Below are positions 53,901 through 64,000 of a stretch of DNA of 64,000 nt, piece by piece. This DNA is from Nageia nagi. Lineage: Eukaryota; Pinophyta. Numbering within the stretch: the stretch's first letter is position 1; every line of letters begins with the position of its first letter. Both the position numbers and the translations under genes were made by a program. Under the pieces are notes generated by a model. It was not told where the DNA came from, did not search any database, and saw only the letters and a list, made by a program, of their open reading frames with translations. Where the stretch lies: positions 4,154,001 through 4,218,000 of the forward strand of contig JBITNC010000001.1 in assembly GCA_050084985.1 (NCBI GenBank), written 5' to 3'.

Positions 53901-56835
53901 AATAATATTGTAAAAATGATACAAATCTCAAGAAAAACACCATAAGCAATATATTTCATGTGAATGTTAAGAAAAGCATCACAAGCAATATAATTGAGGT
54001 AAATATCAAGAAGCATAATTAATAAAGATACTCAGCTACAAAAATAGATCATAAGAAAAGCATTACCTTTCAAATTAGATTAGATCAAAATGAGATTAGA
54101 ACATGTCCTCACAACATTTGGATAGGTCAATTTTAATATTATTCCACCACACTTTGAATAACAAAGGAATTTCTCAATGCCACCTATATGAGGATCTATT
54201 ATCTATCTTCGTATTAACATATTATGTTTGAGTTCCTCTCCATATCTCTCAAGATGAATGATTGATATGATTTAACATGAATATAAAAATGATGCATGTT
54301 CCCTTCTCTATCCACATCTAGATTTTCAAATCTCAAATATGACTTACTTGATTCTGAAGGATATCATATCTAGTAGGGATAGACCTAATCTATTTCATGA
54401 GTAACTAAAAATATCATCAAATTGATACAATAATACCAATAATTGGTATTTCATATATATGTAGTGGATTATTAACAACTTAGTTCATTATTTATATACT
54501 ACATTTTGGTAAAGCTTATTGATTTGAGGGATTTTTTCTTCATGGGAAAAATATTATGCACATTTGTGAAGGAATTCATGATGTTAGCAATGTCCTTCAT
54601 TTAGAAAAATAATGTACACACCATTCCAATGGCTCAAAATATGTATCCTAAAATTTTTACAACTATGATGAGCTTTGTTTGATCATTCTTTTCATCTATG
54701 TCCTCATTGGCCACTACTTTAGTTGACACCAATGGTGATTTATTGACCACTATTTCGATAGATACTAATGTTGATTTGTTGACTATGATTTCATAAATAC
54801 TAATATTTATGCATTAGTCACTATCATGTAGATACCAATAGTAGTTAATTGAAAATTATTTTGGTAGATACTAATGTTGACATGGTAGGAAAGCAATTAT
54901 AAAGGAAGTATCCAGAGCATAGTTTTGGAACTTGTAAAAAAAACTCAATGAGAAAAAGATATTGGTACTATATGTAGCCTAAAAAGGGTACACACACCCT
55001 TTGTATATGCATCTTGAACATTACAAATAGTATTATTTAGGATAAAAAGAATTAGTAGTAACTCTTTTCAGTAATGCAAATTCAATTATAGCATAGTAGT
55101 TCTAAAAATTCCTTTTTGATTCTCTTCGGGAAACCATAAAGGAGAATATATTCACAAATATTGGAGAGGATAATTTTTTACATTATCAATCCTTAAAGCT
55201 AATATGATGATAGTTTTTGGTGAATTGTTGGGGAAATCAAAGGAGACCATCTTCATCAAGCTATAAGATGAGAGTTTTTGGTGAATACTTGGGGTAACTA
55301 AAGGAGATTGTCTTCATTAATCTTAGAGAATAGAGATTTTTGCATCACCAATCCTTCAAGCTAAATGATAAAAAGTTTGCATGGAAAACACAGGGACCAT
55401 ATTTGAGAGTATAGTTTTTTTAGAAGATAAATTTTTTAGGTTTTATCTTATCTCCCCTCCATCTTTAATTCATGGGGCAACCAAGTCAAAACGGGGCATA
55501 CAAAATTAGTAATGGTTAAGGAAAAATAGTTCAATTTCAAGCATATATTTTTCTTTATTAATTCTTTAGATAATGAAATTTCAATTCCTTTCATTACATA
55601 GGAAAAGAGGGAAAAAATGCATCCACCTAAATATAAATTTTAATTTATTATAAAATCATATTTATTGTATCAAAAAATAATATTGTAAAAATGGTATACA
55701 TCCAAAGAAAAGAACCATAATAAATGAAATTGATTTAAACATCAAGAAGATAATTTATTAAGAAAGGTGTAGATCTCAAGAATAAGTAATCTATAAAAGA
55801 AGATCAAGAAAATACATTGTTTATGCATGAATCCTAGAATCATTAAGGAGAAGCAAGTCTAAGGAGAGTGCCACAACTAAAATGGTGTCATTTGACATGA
55901 CTTATCAATCTTCTATTTTTTATGCCTTGGTTCTAGTGATCATTTTCTATTCTTTTCATTAGGGAATATCCTTTATAGTTAAGGGTGCTAACACCCTTCA
56001 TTGTCTACATCAAACAACACTAGTGGTGTTGTCCCCACATTTGGTGGAGTTGTATTTCAATCTTTGAGAGTTTAATTATGATTCAAATGGGTTGTGTGAC
56101 TATTCATTTCACATGCACTTGATGCAATCTATCTAATGGTATATAGTTTGCATCATTTAAAGATCAAATATGGTCTAAATTTATGAAAATATATAATATA
56201 GATGTATTAATGAATTATTAATTTAATTCATTATTTATATGCAACAATTAAAAAAAATAACTTTATCTAGTTGATGATGTATTTTACAAGGAACTAATGA
56301 TGACTTATGAAAGTATAACTATAGTAAATAATATCATCCATCAATATCTTAGTTCATGGATTAGCCACATATAGAGTACATGTACATTTTTTACTTGTCA
56401 TGGAATCCTCACACTACTTGCTAAAGTTGAACTTGCCATATAAACTAAGGGCAAAATATACATGATTACATTTTTATTTTACCAAATTCAGTACAACTTT
56501 AGATATGTTTATGCATTTTATAACAAAATTTTTTATTTCCACTAATTTTAGGTTCATTTATCCTTATGATCTATTGTAAACTAATATAAAATCATAATCA
56601 TTAAGATCCATCTTATCCTCATATGGAATAGATAGATACATATGTAAATATCTTAATATCCTTTTAAACCCCTTGGTTTGTAGGACTTATAAAAGTTTAA
56701 CTAGAATTAAATATATCAATTAAGTATTTGAATGATTATTTCTCATATAATTAAGTTATATAATAAAATCACCAAAATTATTTTGGTCATGCTATGTTAT
56801 TTCTTTTTTCTTAAAAAAAGAGGACTCAAAAATAG
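50913..56835. other. Gene-free AT-rich stretch
   Basis: About 5.9 kb with no recognised domain on either strand. Short minus-strand open frames at 51521-52508 are Phe/Leu/Ile-rich and overlap each other in different frames, which points to composition rather than coding. Short internal similarity exists at about 54700-54880 (GGTAGATACTAATGTTGA-like words) and 55190-55390 (GAGAGTTTTTGGTGAA-like words). Confidence 0.55.
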
Positions 56836-57480
56836 ATGGCAACAACATATAAATATGGATTTAGATCCTCAAATTTAAATAACACTTACAACCTTGAAAA
56901 AATAAGTTATCTATTCTTAAGCATGAACAAATGTTTACCCTCAAATGCCTCAAAGTTCCAAACAAACCAAATTGAAAGGTATATGAAATTTTTGGTATCA
57001 TATAAAAGGAGGCTAAAAAATTATTAAACATGTTGATTCATAGGCATGGTTGTACATTTTGTGGATAACATTCATGTAAGTTATTCAAGGTACATAATGG
57101 AATTCAATTACACTTGTTTAGAATTAGATTATATTTAAGAACCTCAATATTGCCACCTTTCTAAAGTATATATCTTCTTCCATTCCCACACATGCATATT
57201 TATAGAAACATTCTATTCTTTTAAAATAATTTTGGATATTTTTGTAACTTCCTTCCAAAATGGGTGGGTATGGGAAGGGTTTTCAAGCTCCATCATAATT
57301 ATATCCACCCATATTTTTCAAAAAAGAAACACCACTATAAATTTGCAACCATAAACATCCAACTTGATATAATTATCATCAATCTTTGGAATAGGAAAAG
57401 GCACATAAGTTGGAGAATCCAATCCCTTCATATTGTAAACCACAACACCATCACCATAAGGTCTATCAAAAGTTGAAATA
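56836..57480 (+). other. Weakly open stretch upstream of the LINE-like relic, not identified
   Basis: Plus-strand open runs 56836-57027 and 57264-57476 are Lys/Asn/Tyr-rich without a domain I can name. They precede the LINE-like relic on the same strand and could be its eroded upstream part. No claim of coding is made. Confidence 0.3.
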
Positions 57481-57699
57481 AAAAATAAATCTTTTTCAAA
57501 AATAATTTTCTTTATCTTCTAGTGATAAAGCTTGGGATATCACTTATTTGCAATTCTACAAGGCCTAGTTTAATAATGCAACACTTCCGTGTTAATGTAA
57601 CCATAACCATCATTAACAAAATCAACTTGCTTATATCATCATATAAAATGTATATTATATAGTTATAAATTAAAAAAGGTAAATCATCATAGGATACCT

Positions 57700-58200
57700 A
57701 TGATTTCCCATCAAATTTCCCTTACCCATCAATATATTAAAAGAGTTTGGCTAAATAAGTATGATAAGTGGCTTGATTCTTGGGGCATATACAATAATAG
57801 AACATCTTCATATATCCATAAACTAAAATTAAAAATAATAAATAAAGTGATTATTTTTTTTTGGAGTGGTGATAATCTAAAATATAAAAGAAAACTAACC
57901 TACTATAAAAATATCAACAACACAAAACTTAAACATCCATCCTACCCTCATAAGATTATCACTCTCAAAGAGAAGCTGGTGATTGTAAAATTAAGAACTA
58001 ACTCACATGAACTATATAGTGAAACAAGTAGATGGATAACATATAAAATACCATGGGATAAAATAATTTATAATCTTTGCGACCTAAATACCATAGATGA
58101 TGAGAACCAATTTCTCCTTATCTTCTTACTTTACATAGACATTAAAAAAGCCTAAAATGATATTTTCAATTACAACCTGATCCATGAATTCTTAAACCAA
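57700..58200 (+). pseudogene. LINE-like ORF2 C-terminal region (zinc-knuckle segment)
   Basis: Open for 151 codons to 58155. The distal part reads IVKLRTNSHELYSETSRWIT, YKIPWDKIIYNLCDLNTIDD and ENQFLLIFLLYIDIKKA. The order L-R-T-x-S-H...E-T-x-R-W...W-x-x-x-I-x-x-L-C-x...D-E-x-x-F-L-L resembles the C-terminal zinc-binding region of non-LTR (LINE) ORF2 proteins. The first and last Cys positions seem lost. No RT or endonuclease domain is seen upstream, so it would be a typical 5'-truncated copy. The assignment is tentative. Confidence 0.5.
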
Positions 58201-58264
58201 TATAACCAAAAAGGGCTTGAAAATTTTATTATGCATCTTAATTATGAAATAAATAATTATTTAA

Positions 58265-58295
58265 ACACACACACACACACACACGCACACACACA
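58265..58295. repeat. (AC)n microsatellite
   Basis: AC dinucleotide run of about 30 bp with one G interruption (ACACGCAC). Confidence 0.95.
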
Positions 58296-58974
58296 TATCT
58301 CTTTGAACAAAATTTGATAAGTACTACAAACCATTGGATTTAAAGGAAGGTAAAAGACATCATTTATTCATTCATTAGATGAATTCATAAAAATAGATTA
58401 TACACCTTTTTATGAATAATTTTATAAGCCAATTCTACTCATATTCATATTCTAATATTAACTACACCCATAATTAATGATGCATTTATACTTAAGTTGC
58501 TATTATAACTCATGTTACCTATGTAGATCATTCTAATTTCAACTTTATCATGCGAATTATTGATATTGCATACTTATGGTCTCATAATTAAATTCCTCTT
58601 TTTTGAATATGAGATGGAAGAAAACTTAACAACCAAGAACAAGAGTAAAAATCTATTGAAAACTCTAGTTTCCTAATACTCTTTGATTTTACAAAGTAGA
58701 TTCTATAATGAGTAAAGCAAAAACATGTAAGCAATAAAGTCTTTATTGATATATGTATGCATTGGAATATGCAACTAAATAAATTTAGTTATATGGATCA
58801 TATATTTTTTAATATATATATTATCATAAAATATAATATTTTAAAATATTATTTTAATGAAGTTATATTTTCAAAGTTATAACCTTCAAAAAGTAACTTG
58901 ATCTAATATCTAGAATTAGACAAATTGATCTATATGGAATGCATTTTTAATATTTGCTTTACTTTTAATACTTT

Positions 58975-59537
58975 GTGTTACAATCATACAAGAATTTGAG
59001 ACAAGTTTTATTATGGTTCACCTAATGTAGGCTACATACATGGAGAAGTTTTCAATCCTTATTGCAATCAACTCCCCAAGCCAAGAGACTACAACCTACA
59101 CCCACTATTATACTTTTCTCCTTGGCTCAAAGGAAATATCACATGCAAAATTCAACCTTTTTTTTTTCATTCCAATTCTTCTTATATATTCAATACAACT
59201 ACTTGTATTATTAATCTACAATCATAATCCTATTTTTAGTCCAAACTAGAGCTAAAACTCCATGCAAAAATTTAGCATAGACTAGGAAAGTTCAATCCCA
59301 AAATTGGAACAATGTAAGAGTGAGTTTTCTAGCTCAAAATAGAACTTTACATCTCTAAATTGGTAACTAGCTCTAATAATATTGGTATCTATTAATTGAT
59401 TGTCTCCCATAGGTTCAATCAGCTTATGACTTGATTGATCTTCATCTAACTAGTTACCACCTAGAAACCAACTTTGTGCATACTAATTAAAAACCTTTCT
59501 CCTTCTTTGATCATGAATCAAGCTTCATTCCTAATAG
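58975..59537 (-). repeat. 3' LTR of Copia relic F (approximate left end)
   Basis: The minus strand starts TATTAGGAATGAAGC (the expected TG has become TA) right after a polypurine tract, CCAAGTGGGA (59541-59550). It contains GTAGCCTACATTAGGTGAAC at about 59010-59040, the block shared with the Copia D and Gypsy A LTRs. The left end is placed only by composition; no partner LTR lies in the window. Confidence 0.6.
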
Positions 59538-59599
59538 TATCCCACTTGGAGACTGATATTTTTGAAACACACTACAATATATACACTAGAAATTGCTCA

Positions 59600-60400
59600 T
59601 CATGATATCTTATTCCTTGAGGCCAACTAAAATTAATCAAAAGATCAACTTTTCCCTTGTTACAACTTTTGTTAGCATATTTGTAGGATTTGAATATGTA
59701 CGTATTTTATCCAATTTCAAAGATCCATCTTCCATTACTAAATGTATGAAGTGATATATTAATTGTATATATTTGGTTCTAGAGTGAAAGGTTGAGTTGT
59801 TGGTAAGGTGAATATAAATTTGGATATCACTTCATAATCTAACATTCTTTTTTCTTACCCAACTCCTTCAAGAATATTTGCAACCAAATCATCTCCTTGC
59901 TACATTCAATAACAACAACATACTCTTCTTTAGTGGTTGAAAGGGAAATTACTTGTTGTAGATTAAACATCCAACAAACAACTGCTCCATCCATAGTAAA
60001 GATATACCCCATAGTACTCCTTCCACCATTGAGATCACCTACCATATATGAGTCCACATAACCTTGCAAAAAAATATTAGAACCTCAAAAATTTAAAGAG
60101 CAATCAGAAGTACCTCTTAAATGCTTGAAAATCCATTTAATTGCTTCCAAATGACCCTTTTTAGGATTGTTCACGTATCTACTCATAACTCCCACTTCTT
60201 GTGAAATATCTAGTCTTATGCAAACCGTGAAAAATATAAAACTCCCAACTATTGAAGAATAAAGAACCTTGGTCATGTACATTTATTTCTTTTGTGTCTT
60301 GGGATATAATTCTTTTGAAAGTTTAAAATTCTTTTCTAAAGGTGTAGTAACCTCCTTTGCATCATTCATATTAAATTGCTTTAACACCTTCTCTATTAAA
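59600..60400 (-). pseudogene. Copia relic F: RT end and RNase H, degenerate
   Basis: Minus strand: KVLKQFNMNDAKEVTTPLEK, NFKLSKELYPKTQ, then open 60085-60282 (VLYSSIVGSFIFFTVCIRLD, ISQEVGVMSRYVNNP, HLEAIKWIFKHLRGTSDCSL) and open 59839-60069 (LQGYVDSYMVGDLNGGRST, VICSL-type loop, ISLSTTKEEYVVVIECSKEM, IWLQIFLKELG). A frameshifted tail runs to about 59640. These are the RT end and RNase H of Copia; the DADMAGD segment reads DSYMVGD. The 5' part of the element (gag to RT palm) is absent to the right of 60400. Confidence 0.9.
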
Positions 60401-63400
60401 AATAATACATTAATCTACATTAAATACATTAAGTATCTATATAAATAATAAATACATTATAATATACTCTAATGTATATTAATAAATATTTATAATTTCA
60501 TAGTTATTATGTGTTCAAGAGTTGGAGAAAATTTGTTTGAATTGTAAGAGGACAACCACGAGGAGAGCAATTTGAAATATTGAAGAGTGTAGAAAGTAGT
60601 GTGGAAGAATATGAGTGTTGAGATTATATGAAGAACCAGCCTACAGATTGATAGAAACATATATAACCAACACCCAATTTCACATGACTATCCTCCACTC
60701 CCACACAGGCCTCCTTGATTAAATGCGCATAGAGCTAAGTGAATCTGCTAAGTAAATTTGTGATTTATTGTAAGCAAAATGTGTATCACATACTTCTCCC
60801 CTAGTCATCCCATGAATAACTCCACCCCCATCATCTACGATCCTCCATCCATTAGCAGCCCACATATACCAAGTGTGGCCTTTCACCTCACACCTCTCCT
60901 TTAGCCATTGCAGTAAATAACCTATGCTATGTGAGATTGATATTCATATCATTTTGGTGAATAAATGATGATATTTTTTGATTATGCATATCCTAACACA
61001 TGTACACCCCAAAGCCAGTAGCTACCTCTAGCAATATTCAAAACCATTTAGAATTGCAATTCACATGAATCTCATTAGCCAAATAGACTTCACATAGTTG
61101 AGGGGTAGTAGGGTAAGGAGAAGAATTAAAGGGAGAAATCTAGGTAAGTGCATCTTGTGCATATCATATGATCATTATAGTCTATGAAGCTTTGTTTGAA
61201 TCATGCATCTAGTAAAACACAATTTGCATGCATGTCTATTAGGGCATTCACATCCATAATATTAGATGAAAAACCAATCTCGACTACTCTTTGATGAATG
61301 TGCATACCTTCCTCTGTCATGTTTATATGTGATTATACAAATTATTTATATGAATCTCCCATTCCTAAATATGTCATAGAGTATGTTCATCCCCCTTCAA
61401 AATTCCAATGATGAAAACCTAAATGCTTACTCTTTCATGTAACAAAATAGTGAAATTCAAAAGGTGGTATGATAGGGAAGAACAATTTTTTCCATAAGAA
61501 TCTAGGAAATAAAAATGTTGTAGATGAAGATTAGTGCTTAGTTGGGATGTTTAGTTTTTAAATATCTTCTCATAATACATCAACATGAGCATGTCACTTT
61601 GTTACTTAAATTTTTTTTGAATCAAGTTATAGCACCCTTTGTTTTAATCAAAAGAAGTAAAAGAACCCTATAATGATTATAATTATTTTGTAAATAAAAT
61701 ATGTATTTGAAGTTTTTTTACCAGTAATGGATTAAGTTTATTTGACTGTGAATGTTGCATGGTTTGAAATTAAGAGGTTCCACTACATTTGGCAAGTCTA
61801 GAGTTGTTTCAAGTTTTGGTTGCTTTAATTGGTCTATTTGTTTTAAATCAAAATAGAAAGGAAAGAGATTTTTCCATGAGTCAGTTTTCTAGTTTGCACA
61901 TACTTTATGCTTTGGCTTGAAATTTCTTAATATAAATTTTTAGAAATTGATAAACAAAAGCAAGATAATTAAATATAAATGTTCTCTAACAAAATGTCAA
62001 AACTCCAAATTATCTCACATAAATGGATAAAATTACTACAAAGCATTGCAACTAAAAATGTAATGTTGCAAAATAATAGACCAAATCTAAACTAAAATTC
62101 AAGGTTCTTAAATTCTCAATTTAAGGCCTAAAATCTAAACCTCAACAAGATAGATGTCTTCACTATTTAGTATGAAGTGTAAAATAACATCTAAATAAGA
62201 TAATTAATTAAAAAACAAAATGCATATCTTAGGTTGGTACTGAACTAACTTCCTTCTCAACAACATCCTCAATAATGAGTGCCTTAGCAAGTTTTGCCAA
62301 CAAATTTGTGTATTCCTAGAATGGTGATTTTGAGAATCTTATCTCCCTCCATAAATCAAGAGTCCAAAAAGCATAAGGCTTAAGCAAACAACCAAAGGTT
62401 GCCTGCAACCAAGATTGCAAGGTTTCAAGTATCAAATAGGTAATCCAATTTTTCATAATGCTTCACTTTCAATACAAGGAGAAATATTACTCACATAATT
62501 ATCAATTTAGTTATCAATAATGTAAAACATTCAACTATGCTACAAGATCTACAATTAGAATCACAAATAAATGATAAAATCTAGTTGTAATCAAGACTCT
62601 AATCTATAATCATTATTTTATAGGTACTTAGCATAATTTTCCAATAAGTTAATAAATTATATTAGTGAGTAAGTTTAAAGATGGATTTATGTACATTATT
62701 AAGAATATCACCATTTCCTCCCTCTCTCTCTCACTCAAAATGAGAAAATGCTTATACTATTTAGAAACTAATTGGTAAAGAAAAACCTCACAAACTAGAA
62801 TGTAAATTCATATTATTATTTCCTCATGTTTGTACAATGTAGAAAACTCAAGGTTTTATAAGTGATATCTTTCATAAGAAGAAGGTATGTAAACTTGCAA
62901 AATAGAAAATTCAACTAAGAATTATCCCTTAGTGCAATAGTCACATTAATGATGAGGAATCATAGTCAACAAATAGCCAACATTCAATATAAAATGGAAA
63001 GCTTATTTTCACATAAAAATAAACTATATACATCAAAATACAAAACAAACCAATAGAATGAACTGTACAAAAAAGTAACAACCATTCAAGTTATACAAAC
63101 TATTTAATAAAATATATACATTAAAATTCAATATAAACCAAGAAAAAATAAGTCTACAAGCAGAAAAATCTAGTTTGTGTATGGATTATTTGAAACTCAT
63201 TTATGTGTTTATGATATTTTGCAATGGTATAGGAATAGAATATCCTTGGAATTAAATATTAGAGGCTAGGGAAAGTCATGCAAATAAAATACCCTAATGC
63301 ATTTGATTGATGAAATTATAGTTAAATGTTGACATGTAAATTCCTTGTGATAACATGAAAAAGTACCTTATAGAAGTCTCTCTGGGTATGTGAAGCAATA

Positions 63401-64000
63401 TCTTCTTCAAATGAATTCTTGTACAAAGCATGATATGCTTATCTAACTATCAAAATATTAGTTACAAAAGTGACTTGTTCTTTGGGCTTCACTTTCTTAT
63501 TGCTTTGTGTGCCAAGAGGGTATCACGCTCAATAAGTTCTAATACCCATATGGATAAGGCTCTCTTTTATGCAAAATAAGCAACAAGTGATAAAATAATA
63601 GCTTATAGAGTAAAATATGCCCACAAATATCCAAATTCCACTATAATGACAAATGACCAATATCTTAAAGAGAGATTTATAATTTAAAAAATCAAGGATA
63701 AACAAATCATGTAGCAAGTATATTAATAAAATTTAATTGATTACATATTGAATAATGCTTTCACATTCAATAAAAAGAAAATATCATATTATTCTACACT
63801 TCAAATTCTCTTACAAATTCTTATTCTAATATCTTTAGCATATCCTCCTCATATAGTTGAGTGTATGCTTTTCATAATTGCTTTGAATTGTGTTGCAATC
63901 CTTGGGAACAAGTATTTCTATGATCAACTTTTTATTTGTGACCCATATTGAAAGAATAAATATATTTTAGTTATATGCATCATGTAGATGAATGTAGTTA
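60401..64000. other. Gene-free AT-rich stretch to window end
   Basis: No coding relic, RNA gene or structured repeat is recognised. The short open frames 63529-63717 (minus) and 63748-63951 (plus) are hydrophobic, AT-driven and without family resemblance. Confidence 0.55.

Overview
The window looks like intergenic DNA from a large plant nuclear genome. It is AT-rich, has no intact host gene, and is filled with old, broken LTR retrotransposons of both plant superfamilies (Copia and Gypsy), including a Tat-type Gypsy element with a second RNase H, together with a plant mobile domain relic. The amount of old, unpurged repeat suggests a gymnosperm or similarly slow-turnover genome; that is an inference, and no species can be named.

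Left part (1-13470): two plus-strand Copia relics. The first (1-1740) has lost its integrase and most of its reverse transcriptase. The second (about 4167-7620) keeps recognisable gag, protease, integrase, reverse transcriptase and RNase H, all with stops and frameshifts. An isolated LTR with a polypurine tract starts at 8400. A gene-free stretch with weak repeats follows.

Centre (13471-32220): a three-level nest that can be read with target-site duplications (TSDs). A 27-bp minisatellite was split by a minus-strand Copia element (13714-32066, 289-bp LTRs). That Copia took two hits of one Gypsy LTR family: a solo LTR (16526-17624, TSD AATTT) in its pol region, and a full element (20783-32028, TSD ATACC) inside its 5' LTR. 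The full Gypsy was itself hit by a minus-strand chromodomain Gypsy (22017-28028, 410-bp LTRs, TSD ATTTG). Removing the insertions restores the 289-bp LTR and puts the 27-bp units back in exact register (6 + 6 units).

Right of the nest: the 27-bp array and its downstream flank recur at 49916-50912, so they belong to a dispersed repeat family. Between the copies lie a minus-strand Copia (33078-37433), a perfect 27-bp inverted repeat at its broken end, a Tat-type Gypsy (37461-43890) with an open integrase core, a 43-bp tandem array, a plant mobile domain pseudogene (46640-48190, minus) and a 57-bp tandem array.

Right end (50913-64000): mostly featureless AT-rich DNA, with a probable LINE C-terminal relic (57700-58155) and a minus-strand Copia 3' end (58975-60400).

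No operon, CRISPR, RNA gene or new molecular system was found. The most informative content is the nest, the 27-bp minisatellite family and the pattern of integrase inactivation. All identities come from reading the sequence by eye, without database searches.
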